Shown: positions 49,110 to 59,238, counted from the first letter of the stretch. The stretch: 59,630 bases of DNA from Parachlorella kessleri (GCA_001598975.1 BBXU01001903.1:1-59630); one strand, 5' to 3'. Program-made: numbers and translations. The notes: generated by a model from the sequence alone, not told the origin.

Positions 49110-51238
49110 GGCTGGCGCTCGGTTAGGCTGTCCTTGTGAGGTTAGCCTCGCAAGAGTTAGCAGGTCACTTGCACCCCAGCAAGGAACCTTGCTTGTCTTG
49201 GTGGCGGGGTTGGGGACAGGCACCTAACTTGGCTGGATTTGAAGGGGCGCTGGCTACAACGGCTGACAGAGCAGGCTGTATCTAGGGCTCCCTATCACTT
49301 TTGTCTGCCTCTCATGTCCTTGCGTCATTTCAATGTGGTGAACATGCCAGGTGGTCAATCACTCCTACCATGCTGCATGGTCCCGAGGGTGGTGCCATCC
49401 TTTGATACCTTGCCTACCAGAACTGCTAAGCATTGCCACCTGAAACTGACTATCGCTTGCATATTGATGCTTGGCAAGGCTTGCTGACAGAAGGAAGCTA
49501 TGTACCAGAATTATTAGAGGAAGCTCCAACCCAGTCGTGGTCGTGGTCGTGGACCTTAAACACGATTGGTTATGGACTGTGTGGTGCTGGGAGCGAGTTG
49601 AGTTTACTCCTCCTGTGTGCACTGGGGCTCCCTAATCCCAATCCCCATGTGCACTGGTTGGACGGGTTTTGGGAGTTTCCCGTCTGACACCCATGCACCC
49701 CAGCCCCAGATCGAACCCCGGCCGATATACTAGCTGGGCGGCTTGGAGTTAAGGCGCCCAAGTTGAGGATTCAAGCCTCCATATCCATGAAAGCGAGGGC
49801 TAGCGAGCCATGTGATGAAGGGGTGGCGGCCAGCTAGCAGCGCTCGAGTGGTGCATGCCATTAAACCGGTTACTGTCAGTGTGTCAATCCTAGCTGTGAT
49901 TTCAAGACTCAAGGTCGTTCCATTGTGGTAGAATCCAGTGGTTCAGCCTGCAGCAAACGGTAGTGAGTGCCTGCCTAGTAGCAGCCTGGTTGAGATTCAT
50001 TTCTAGGTGTGACAAGATTGTGACTGACCCGCAAGGGTGGTGGAAAGCTGTAAGACTAGACTAGACTCCAACCCAGACCTAACGGGTTGCATTTGCCAGC
50101 CGCTGCACCGACATGCAGGCTACGATTGCAACACGCTCCAAGGGTTTGTGCTCAAAGCCAGCACTGGCAAACCTACTGGCTCAGATCTCAGGCAAGAAAC
50201 AGAGCATACCTGCATATACTCCTGTCAGCCCCTATCCCAGTACCTCCTCTCTGATCGCATGATGCGCATCACCTGCCACCCCCGAGAATGACACCAGCCT
50301 GCTGAGCAAGAACGATATTTTTGGAGCATGTAACGGTGCTGTTCGATATTAAATTGGTTGCATGGTCGCCAATAGGAAGTTTTGCAGCTGCGAAATGTCA
50401 CTTTCCTGCCTTCACCCCTCATCCGCTCGCGCCCAGCTGCCCTGCATGCGCTGCGAGCAACCCAGTCGCTCACACGGAAGTGCACTCCTTACAATCGAGC
50501 AGCAAGTTTTCAACGAAGGCACGACCAGGTAAGCCACACCTGGGTCGGTCACTGCTCGGTACATGCCACGGCGGTGGTATCGCAAAGCTCACTGTGTGGG
50601 GTTGCGTCTTGACCTTGCTTTTTGAACTCATTATGATCGCGGCAGAGCGCAACCTTGTGGGCAGACTTCGGAGGCGCCCTGCCGTAGTACGGATATGTTT
50701 GCACAGGGCTGGACCCGCTTCGTTGAGGTACAAGAGTTTGGCAGCTGCTATCCCGGAATTTTGTAAGCTATCCCTTCACCGGTTGCTGCAGGTGGGGGTT
50801 AGCCAAGTACAGGTCCTGCCTTCGCATAAGAAACAGGGGCCTGTCCTCACCTGCTGGCCAAGGTAACTTACTTGAAGTCTGGTATTGTCATTAGCGGGGC
50901 ATGCAAGCTGGCTAGGTGGCACGTAGTTCGTGAGCATCAGCTGTGCTTTACCCCAAGCTGCTCTGATTAGCGGAGTGGCTTTGCCGTTCATTTCAAGTTG
51001 AAGGTGTAGGACCGCCCCAGCAGGAGTCCTAGTTGAAGGCGCCCTGGGTCCCTTGAACTGGCCCGGAGGGAGCAATGCAGGGCTGACTGCAATCCTCTGT
51101 TGACTTGCATGCAAGCCAGATTGACGAAATTAACATTACGTGAACCGACCCTAATTGGGCCCGCTGCAGGGCGGCTGCACCTTTGATACACTCCCTAACC
51201 CCCCCCGGGCAGTGCCAACTTGCCCGCCTCTTCTCACC
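49110..51238. other. Array spacer 7-8 (type B upstream block)
   Basis: 26-bp motif at 50424-50449, 815 bp before the type B ATG, followed by the type B block (CACACCTGGGTCGGTCA near 50535, TACGGATATGTTTGCACAG near 50688). About 49.5-50.2 kb looks unique within the array and contains no gene I can support. Confidence 0.6.
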
Positions 51239-52747
51239 ATGCCCTCCACAAGCCTGGCTGCTGACTGGCAGCAGCTCTGCGGCCACCACCTGACCGCCCA
51301 GCTGAGGTGTGTAAGGACAGGCCCCAGCAGCAGATTGCAGGCGGTGGTGAGTGCAGCCAGCCGCTACCCTGGAGGCTACTCCATTGCCGGCAGCTACAGC
51401 AGGGGAGCTGGAAACTGTTGCATCAGCAGCCGCCCACTGTTCCCCCTTGACAGTCATGGCGTGGCCACAAGTGCAGCACGGCAGTCTAGCAGCAGCGGCG
51501 GCGGCAGCAGCAGCCCAGCCCTGCCCTGCCCGCTGCATACCTGCCTGCTGCGGCATGGCATCACCGATCTGGCCGCCTTCAGCGCCCCCAGGCACCTGGC
51601 CCTCAGCCAGGAGCAGGTCAGCAGCAATGTTGAGCCCAAGCTGGCAGCGCTGGCGGCAGAGGGGCTCAGCCCCAAGCAGATTATCCAGTTGGTGGGGGCA
51701 CGGACCACTGCCTCGCTCTTGTCGTGCAGCTACAAGGACACCTTCCTACCCAACCTGCAGCTATTGCGGCAGATTGTGTCATATACCAACCACAAGCCGC
51801 ATCCCAGAACCCCACACCTCACAGCGGCAGGGAAGGCCCTTGCACACAACCCACATGTTGCTGCCATGTACCTGTGCCGCGACCCCAGCAAGGTGCAGGA
51901 GCTGCTGCAGTGGCTGGAGGGCAGCTTGGGGGTTGGAGTGAAGCAGCTGGCAGCCTGCAAGAGCCTTTGCAACGCTCTTTATTTGTCGGCTGATGCTGCT
52001 AGGGCTGTCTGCATGTCGCTGCAAGAGCAGCAGGTGCCAGCAGGGCAGGTGGCACACATGCTGCTCAGTCAGCCAACAGCTTTTGGTTTGAAACCTGCAG
52101 CACTGTCTGCCCGCATAAGGGTCTTACAGCAGCACCTGGGCCTGGACGCAGCAGGAGCTCTACGGCTTGCAATGGCACACCCCAGGCTGCTTATTGGAAA
52201 GTTAGAGGCCAGCCTGCCGCCCCTGCTTCACTTCCTGGACGGCTACATGGGGATGGAGGGGGCGGGGCGCAGGCTGGTCTGTGCACAGCCTTCCCTTCTC
52301 TCGCTAACAGCTGAGGCAGCAAAGCGCAGCGTTGGCAGCCTGGCAGTAATAGGGTGCAGCCAGCAGCAGATCCAGGGAATGATCAACAGAACTCCCACCC
52401 TTCTAAAGCTGAACCTGGACAGCCCCCTACAGCGACAGAAGCTGGAGTGGATTGAGCGAGTGTCTCCCTGGACGCTGGATGACTTCCTGTCCACACCAAC
52501 TGACATGACGTACAGCACAAGGCGCCTGGCCGCCCGGCTCTCACTGTTGTGTGAGTGCGGGCTGGACCCTCCAAGTACTCCTAGTCAGCTTGCTTTACCA
52601 AGCAGTGCGACCTTTATTGCTGCTGTGCGCAAGCAGCTAGGCAGGCAGGGGCGGGAGCTACCCTGGGCCAGCTGGGCGGAGTGGGAGGAGGCATGGCTGG
52701 GCACAGAGGAGGGCAGGGAGTGGGGCTTGCCGCCCCTCAAGGACTAG
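51239..52747 (+). CDS. mTERF-like protein, copy 8 (type B)
   Basis: Single exon, 502 residues from the ATG at 51239 (CACCATGCCC context). The leader is MPSTSLAADWQQLCGHHLTA, then RTGPSSRLQAVVSAASRYPG. The usual linker is Gly/Ser-rich, followed by CPLHTCLLRHGITDLAAF. The variable position ARTTASLLSCSYKDTF and the late repeat NRTPTLLKLNLDSPL are nearly identical to copy 6, and the CRDPSKVQELLQWLEG stretch is also shared with it. The tail is complete (WASWAEWEEAWLG to GLPPLKD). The frame is intact. It looks like a recent sister of copy 6, as expected if A+B dimers were duplicated. Confidence 0.88.
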   Translation: MPSTSLAADWQQLCGHHLTAQLRCVRTGPSSRLQAVVSAASRYPGGYSIAGSYSRGAGNCCISSRPLFPLDSHGVATSAARQSSSSGGGSSSPALPCPLHTCLLRHGITDLAAFSAPRHLALSQEQVSSNVEPKLAALAAEGLSPKQIIQLVGARTTASLLSCSYKDTFLPNLQLLRQIVSYTNHKPHPRTPHLTAAGKALAHNPHVAAMYLCRDPSKVQELLQWLEGSLGVGVKQLAACKSLCNALYLSADAARAVCMSLQEQQVPAGQVAHMLLSQPTAFGLKPAALSARIRVLQQHLGLDAAGALRLAMAHPRLLIGKLEASLPPLLHFLDGYMGMEGAGRRLVCAQPSLLSLTAEAAKRSVGSLAVIGCSQQQIQGMINRTPTLLKLNLDSPLQRQKLEWIERVSPWTLDDFLSTPTDMTYSTRRLAARLSLLCECGLDPPSTPSQLALPSSATFIAAVRKQLGRQGRELPWASWAEWEEAWLGTEEGREWGLPPLKD

Positions 52748-54172
52748 GGCTGACGGCGGTAGGCTGCTTGCGGCCTGCTTGCCGGTGGTTTGTGGACGTC
52801 TGTATTTCTCTTTGTGTTTTAGTTTGCTATGTCGCGGTGCGCTTGTTGTTGTTTGTTATGTTTGTGGTCGTTATGGGAAGGGGTTCAAGCTGGTGGCTTA
52901 CATTGGGTTGCTTAGAGGGTGAGCTGGCTGCATACCCCGGTGCCCGCATGCTCAGGCTTGGACCTCCGGGTGATGCACCGACATAAATGGACGCCTTCAT
53001 CATGTACCTGACTTAGAAACCGTTGTTACCTGCCCAGAGTGGATACCAGGTGTCGGTGGGTGCTTTCACCAGACCAGTCCTGTGTTCAATTGCGGCGTGT
53101 CCTGCCTGTCGGTATTGCTAAGGGTTGCAGCGCTGTGGGCAGTCCATGTCTAGCGGGGCTTGCTGGGTAAGTCTATGTCACAGGGCATGGCATCCTCCTT
53201 GCAGGCATGGAAAGCACTCCTGCTGCAGGTTTGGCTGTCGATGTGCACCGTCACCCAGGTTTGCTGCCTGGGGCTTGCCAGCTCCACCAGTTGTTATGGC
53301 AGAAGTGCATGTTGCTGGATGTTGCCGACATGCAACTTCTCAGCACTGGTGCAAGCATGGACACCGTCAAGGTGGCATCCTCGAGGGAGATTTTCAAGCC
53401 AGTCAGCAAGGATGACCCGTCTTGTGCGTGAAATGCCGTGACACTCTGCAGCAGTGGTCATTCACGGCTGCGTTGCCCCTTAGCCCTCAACCGCCTGCGC
53501 CCAGCTGCCTTGCGTGCTGCACTCGCTACAGCATCAGTCCCATGCTGGTCCCATGATCAAGCTGCAGGCTTTGCCAGGACTTCGTGATGTCTGTTGATAG
53601 CCCGTTGGGACTCCTATAAGGGCGGTAGAGAAGAGGTACGTCAAGGTTCCATCCAGACAACCCAAGCCAGAAGCTTACGGGGGCACCTACAATTGAAGCT
53701 ATGGGTGGCCGGCCTGTATTCAGTGCTGTGATCACCAAAAGAAGGATGACCTGGTGCGGACCGAGGACATGATTCACCGCTCGAGCCTCAGCTAGCCTGC
53801 GAAGACACTACTCCCCTGCCTGACTGACAGGGGCCCAACAGAGAGCAGAGGCGCCTGAAGAGCTGTCCAGGTCAGTGGCAAGACACTGGTACACAAGGCT
53901 GGCAGGCTAGTCCGGAGACGCAACACAAGTGAGAGCTTTTTGGCCCTTCGGCTGGTCCGTTAAGGCAAGCCTTAGCGGTGTTGCCCGTAGCCTTTTATTA
54001 CTCAGGGTGTACATGTGGCAGGTATTGTCCTGCTAAAGTTCCTAGTACGCATGTGCCCCTGAACACATTTCTCACCTGGGGGGGCGCTGCCAGGATTTGA
54101 CCAACCAGCTCCACAATCTCTTAACCTGGTGCTGCCTCTCTGCAGGGGATTTTGGGAACCTGCTTGTGCAGC
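52748..54172. other. Array spacer 8-9 (type A upstream block)
   Basis: 26-bp motif variant at 53492-53517, AGGTCAGTGGCAAGACACTGG near 53869, and acceptor-like CTCTGCAG ending at 54145. The CCGCCTAGTGGCAGG box is degenerate here. Confidence 0.65.
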
Positions 54173-56129
54173 ATGCACAGAGCTGTGTCACGGAGAGCCA
54201 CTGCATTCAGGGCCTGGTGAGTGATTCTAAAATGGAAATGCATGTGACAGGAAAGAGTCAGACAGCAATGTGGCGGGTGCCAGCTGCGTTAGTAAGAAAG
54301 CAGAATCAAAAAAGGGGTAAGAAGCTGCAAGCACCGAAGCCGTACAATCGTGCGAGTGATTTTGGGTATTTGCAACAGAGCAGGGATTAGAGTATGGGTG
54401 CCCCTGCCTTCCAAGCTGAGCAGGGGTGGAGGTGTTTGCAGTTTATTCCACCTGGACACTTGCACAAAGGTGTGATGTTGTCAGATGTGGTCCGGCAAGG
54501 TATGGTCCTGCCTGGATCCGACATGGCCGGCCATGCCTGTGCAGGGCGTGCGGCCTGCAGCCGTTCCCTTGGCTGTATGGCTCCCTGCCACACAACGGAC
54601 AGGCCGTGGACCTGCCTGCCTTTCTCTCATCACTATCCTCACTGCAAGGCAAGCAGCAGGAGCAGCAGCATGTGTCGCTGCGCCCCTGGCAGATGCTTCT
54701 GAGTTCTGCAGCCGCAGCCAGCCAGGGTACGAGGAGCCTCCCTACTTTTGGCGGGGGCAGGACCAAAGTGACAGCAGCCACTAGTGCGAGCGCAGCCAAG
54801 CCTGCAAGGTGTCAGGACAAGGAGCCTAGCACTGGCACTGGGGCCACCAGCGGCGGCAGCAGCAACAACAGCAGCCCAGCCCTGCCCTGCCCGCTGCACG
54901 CCTGCCTGCTACAGCATGGCATTACTGACCTGGCAGCCTTCAGCGCACGCAAGCACCTGGCCCTCAGCCAGGAGGCGGTCAGCAGCAACGTGGATCCCAA
55001 GCTGGCAGCGCTGGCGGCAGAGGGGCTCAGCCCCAAGCAGGTGGCGCGCATCCTCGCAGCTCATGACTCGCCACTGTCATGCAACTATGCGGACACCTTC
55101 CTGCCAAACCTGCAGCTGCTGCGACAGATTGGGGCGCATACTGGTCACAAGCCGCACCACAAACTTCCACACCTGACAGCAGCAGGGAAGGTGCTGGCGG
55201 CATCACCAGCAGCTGCTGCTATGTACCTGTCTCGCGACCACAGCAAGGTGCAGCAGCTGCTGCATTGGTTGCAGGGTGGCCTGGGTGTGGGCCTTCATCA
55301 GCTGGCAGCCTGCAACAGCCTTTGCCATGCTCTTTATCTGTCAGCTGGCGCTGTTAGTGCTGTCTGCTTGATGCTGGAACAGCAACTGGTGCCGGCAGAA
55401 CAGGTGGCGCACCTGCTGCTTAAGCAGCCAACAACTTTCGGTAACAAAACCGAACGGCTGTCTGCACGGCTAGGCGCCTTGCAGCAGCACCTGGGCCTGG
55501 ACGCAGCAGCAGCCCTGCAGCTTGCCATAGCATATTCCAGGCTGCTGATTGGCAAAGTGGATTACAGCCTACCCCCCCTGCTGCGCTTCCTGGACGGCTA
55601 CATGGGGGAGGAGGGGGCGGGGCGCAGGCTGGTGAGAGCACAGCCCGTGCTTGGCATGGTGACAGTCAAAGCAGCAGAGCGCAGTATAGGCAACCTGGTA
55701 GCCCTGGGGTACAGCCAGCAGCAGATCCAAGACATGATCAACAAGGAACCTGGCCTTCTGAACCGTGACCTCAATAGCCCGCTGCAGCGGCAGAAGCTGA
55801 ACTGGATCAAGCGGGTGTCACCCTGGACGCTGGACGACTTCCTAACTACACCAACTTACATGATGTACAGCACACGACGCCTGGCCGCCCGGCTCGCAGT
55901 ATTGCGGCAGTGCGGGCTGGACCCTCCAAGTACTCCTAGTCAGCTTGCTTTACCAAGCAGTGCAAACTTTATTGCTGCTGTGCGCAAGCAGCTGGCCAGG
56001 CAGGGACGGGAGCTGCCCTGGGCCAGCTGGGCGGAGTGGGAGGGGGCGTGGCTGGGCACTGAGGAGGGCAGGGAGTGGGGCTTCCCTCCCCTCAAGGACA
56101 AGAACTGGCGGCCGGTCAGGCTGTCCTAG
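54173..56129 (+). CDS. mTERF-like protein, copy 9 (type A, stop-loss extension)
   Basis: Model: join(54173..54216, 54545..56129), 542 residues. Exon 1 encodes MHRAVSRRATAFRAW, the most diverged presequence, still Arg-rich with a split Trp codon; the intron is 328 nt, the longest of the type A set. Exon 2 begins ACGLQPFPWLYGSLPHNGQ, almost the same as copy 5. The body is standard with AAHDSPLSCNYADTF, as in copy 5, while the late repeat NKEPGLLNRDLNSPL resembles type B copies 4 and 10, a mosaic. The usual stop after GFPPLKD is mutated from TAG to AAG, adding nine residues (KNWRPVRLS) before the next stop. The extension is short and probably tolerated. Confidence 0.86.
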
Positions 56130-57702
56130 CTCGGTTACCCTGTTCTCAGTTCGCTTCCGTTTGTAGCGAGGGACCTTGCGTGTCTTGGTGGCGGTGTTGT
56201 GGACTGGTACTTAAACTATTTATATTCAAAGGCGCTGGCTACACCCAACTGTCGTAGCAGGCCTGCACCAGATGCCCTTGTCCACGCCAGTTATGTCCTT
56301 CTAACATACAACCATAGGCTGTTTGAGCATGCCAGGTGGTCGACCACTTTTGCCAGGCCTTACCTATGGTCATTGATGCGCATGCTACCAATTGTTATCT
56401 TGCCTATCAGCATTGCTAATCGTGGTAGCGGATATTGCCTGTCGCATGCATGTTGATATATGACAAGGCTTCCTGAAATTGTGGAGGAAGCCCCGCCCCA
56501 GATTGCGCTTGCCAGCTGGGGCAACTGTCAAGCTTGGTTACACTTATGATCGTGCTCAAGAAGTCTGCTTTGGAGGCCACACGGGGACAGTATTGCCGGT
56601 AAGGCCACTAAGGGACTACATCATCGAGTATATAGTCAGGCTCATTCTGCATCCAGCACTGTCAGTCCAGCCCAGCCCAGCTCTCACTCCCTGTTCGCAC
56701 TATCTGCCACCCATGCTAATATAGTCAGGGTGGCTGGTCGTGCGAACAGGGTACTTCTCCATCAAGTATTCTGACTGCACTGCTGATCTGGGATTCCTCA
56801 ATTTTGCTGAAGTTCCGACCAGAAGGGTGTGCAGCCGCGGTTTGTCAATCGGGCTATCCACCCAGATCCAGCCTTTGGCTTCCTACCCGCTTGCGCCCAG
56901 CTGCCCTGCATGCGCTGTGAGCAATCATCAATCAACGTTTGCAACGTTACATAGATCGTTAAGATGGTTAGGTTTGCAAAACCGCAACGAAGGCGAGACC
57001 CAGTTAAGCCATCCCTAGAGTGGTCTATGCCAGGTACATGCCATGTGGTGGCACCGGTAACGTGAAAGTCCCTGTCTAGCACTTGTCTGGAGTGCGCTAT
57101 TGCTGTTTTCACGTCTGTGTGACAGCCGGAAGAGCATCTCCTTGGGGGCAGAGTTGGGGACCCGGCTATGCCTTACGGCTAGATATGCACAGGGTGGACT
57201 TGCTTCGCAGAGAGACAAAGGCCGTCAGCTCCTCACCCCAAATCTCGCAACCTAGTTCCTTCACCGGGTGTTGCAGGTGAGGGGACGCCAAGGACAGGTC
57301 CTGCATTGGGTCAAGCATGGGCCAGAGGTGTCTACCCACAGCTACGAGCCAAGGTTCCTTGAGCGACACTACTGGGGGCCAATGCAATCTGGCTGGCCAG
57401 GACCTAGTTCTGTGAGGATTGGCTGAGCTGTTCCCCATGCTGTGATGCTGACCAGGAGAAGTCTTGCCCTCCGCTTTAGCTTCGAGATAAAACATTGGTC
57501 CAGCAAAAACCTCAGCTGGAAGCCGCCCTGGGTCCCTGTAACTTGCTGGGAAGGAGCGAAGAAGGGCTGACTGCCTGCTTTGTTTTTGTTGGTGGCCAAC
57601 ACCGGGGCCTTACCTGTACTTCTTAAGCGTGCTGCAGGGCGGCTACCTCTGCAAATCTCATCAACCCCACAGTCTGTGCAGCTTGACGCGCCCCTCGTCA
57701 CC
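56130..57702. other. Array spacer 9-10 (type B upstream block)
   Basis: SR-family copy at 56641-56723, 26-bp motif at 56888-56913 (815 bp before the type B ATG), then the type B block. No other gene is seen. Confidence 0.65.
56641..56723 (+). repeat. Short dispersed repeat (SR family) with flanking direct repeat
   Basis: Best-preserved forward copy: CTCATTCTGCATCCAGCACT to ATCTGCCACCCATGCTAATA. TATAGTCAGG lies directly before it and again at its right end. Confidence 0.75.
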
Positions 57703-59238
57703 ATGCCCATCACAAGCCCGGCTACTGCCTGGCAGCGGCCCTGCGACCACCACCTGACCACCCAGCTCAGCAGTGCAAGGACAGGCCCCGGCATCAGATT
57801 CCAGGCGGTGGTGAGTGCAGCCTGCCGCTACCCTGGAGGCTACTCTATTGCCGGCTGCAACTTCAGGGGCGGGGGCTGGAGCTGCAAACTGGGCTGGAGA
57901 GCTGTCACTTCTCGCCACCACAGCCGCCCATGCTTTCCCCGTGGCAGTCACGGAGTGGCCACAAGTGCAGCACGGCAGCCGAGCAGCCGCGGCGGCGACA
58001 GCAGCAGCAACCCAACCCAGCCCTGCCCGCTGCACGCCTGCCTGCTGCGGCATGGCATCACTGATCTGGCAGCCTTCAGTGCCCCCAAGCATCTGGCCAT
58101 CAGCCAGGGGGAGGTTGGGAGCAATGTGGAGCCCAAGCTGGTAGCGATGGCAGCAGAGGGGCTCAGCGCAAAGCAAGTGGCACGCATCCTCGCAGCTCAC
58201 AGTTCACCACTGCGATGCAGCTATGCGGAGACGTTTCAGCCTAACCTGCAGCTGCTGCAACAGATTGCGGCGTTTACTAACTACAAGCCACACCCCAAAG
58301 CCCCACACCTCACAGCGGCAGGGAAGATGCTGTCGGAATCACCTGAAGCTGTCGCCAGGTACCTGTCCCGCGATCCCAGCAAGGTGCAGCAGCTGCTGCA
58401 GTGGCTGGAGGGCAGCCTTGGGGTTGGACTTGAACAGCTGGCAGCCTCCAGCGGCCTTTGCCACGTTCTTAATGTGCCAGTCGGCGCCGCTAGTGCATTC
58501 TCCTTATCCTTGCAGCAGCAGCAGGTACCAGCTGGGCAGGTGGTGCACATGCTGCTCAGGCAGCCAACAGCGTTTAGGCTGACATCAGGACTGATGTCGG
58601 CACGGCTAGGGACCTTGCAGCAGCACCTTGGCCTAGACGCAGCAGCAGCCTTGCAGGTTGCCATCGCACACCCCACGCTGCTGACTCACAATATGGAGGC
58701 GAGCCTGCCGCCCCTGCTGCGCTTCCTGGACGGCTACATGGGGGAGGAGGGGGCAGGGCGCAGGCTGGTACGTGCGCAACCTACAACTGCTGCACTGACT
58801 GCCCCAACAGCAGAACGCAGCATTGGCAATCTGGCAGCATTGGGGTACAGCCAGCAGCAGATCAGGGTCATTGTCTGGAAGCACCCTGGTCTTCTGAGTC
58901 GTGACCTGGACAGCCCCCTGCAGCAGCAGAAGCTGGGGTGGATTGAGAGTGTGTCGCCCTGGACGCTGGATGACTTCCTCGATAAGCCCTCGTATCTGAC
59001 CGTCAGCACCCGCCGCCTGGCCGCCAGGCTGGCCCTCCTGCGGGAGTGCGGGCTGCTGCCGCCTGAATCTCCTGGATCGTTAGCAACTCCCAGTAGTAAT
59101 AATTTCCTGGCTGCCGTGCGCCAGCGGCTGGCCAGGCAGGGGCAGGAGCTTCCCTGGGCTACCTGGGCGGAGTGGGAGGAGGCGTGGCTGGGAAGAGAAG
59201 ATGGCAGGGAGTGGGGCTTCCCACCGCTCAAGGAATAG
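57703..59238 (+). CDS. mTERF-like protein, copy 10 (type B)
   Basis: Single exon, 511 residues from the ATG at 57703. The leader MPITSPATAWQRPCDHHLTT, then CRYPGGYSIAGCNFRGG and RPCFPRGSHGVATSAARQ, is the type B pattern. The body has CPLHACLLRHGITDLAAF, but several core positions differ from consensus: KLVAMAAEGLSAKQ for KLAALAAEGLSPKQ, and AAHSSPLRCSYAETF in the variable position. The late repeat KHPGLLSRDLDSPL matches copy 1. The tail is complete with small changes (LPWATWAEWEEAWLG, ending GFPPLKE). The frame is intact. It is the last copy in the window; its 3' flank resembles those of copies 1 and 4, so the array may continue. Confidence 0.87.
   Translation: MPITSPATAWQRPCDHHLTTQLSSARTGPGIRFQAVVSAACRYPGGYSIAGCNFRGGGWSCKLGWRAVTSRHHSRPCFPRGSHGVATSAARQPSSRGGDSSSNPTQPCPLHACLLRHGITDLAAFSAPKHLAISQGEVGSNVEPKLVAMAAEGLSAKQVARILAAHSSPLRCSYAETFQPNLQLLQQIAAFTNYKPHPKAPHLTAAGKMLSESPEAVARYLSRDPSKVQQLLQWLEGSLGVGLEQLAASSGLCHVLNVPVGAASAFSLSLQQQQVPAGQVVHMLLRQPTAFRLTSGLMSARLGTLQQHLGLDAAAALQVAIAHPTLLTHNMEASLPPLLRFLDGYMGEEGAGRRLVRAQPTTAALTAPTAERSIGNLAALGYSQQQIRVIVWKHPGLLSRDLDSPLQQQKLGWIESVSPWTLDDFLDKPSYLTVSTRRLAARLALLRECGLLPPESPGSLATPSSNNFLAAVRQRLARQGQELPWATWAEWEEAWLGREDGREWGFPPLKE

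Noticed and set aside
49690..49790. tRNA-like segment (GATTCAAGCC and GATCGAACCCC)
   Set aside because: The T-arm-like loops lack pairing 5-bp stems, and no acceptor or anticodon arm can be drawn on either strand.
27315..59238. PPR or octotricopeptide (OPR) repeat proteins instead of mTERF
   Set aside because: The repeats are not 35- or 38-residue units with PPR or PPPEW signatures. The P-x-LL helix pattern and the YS-x-RRLAARLALL end segment fit mTERF better.
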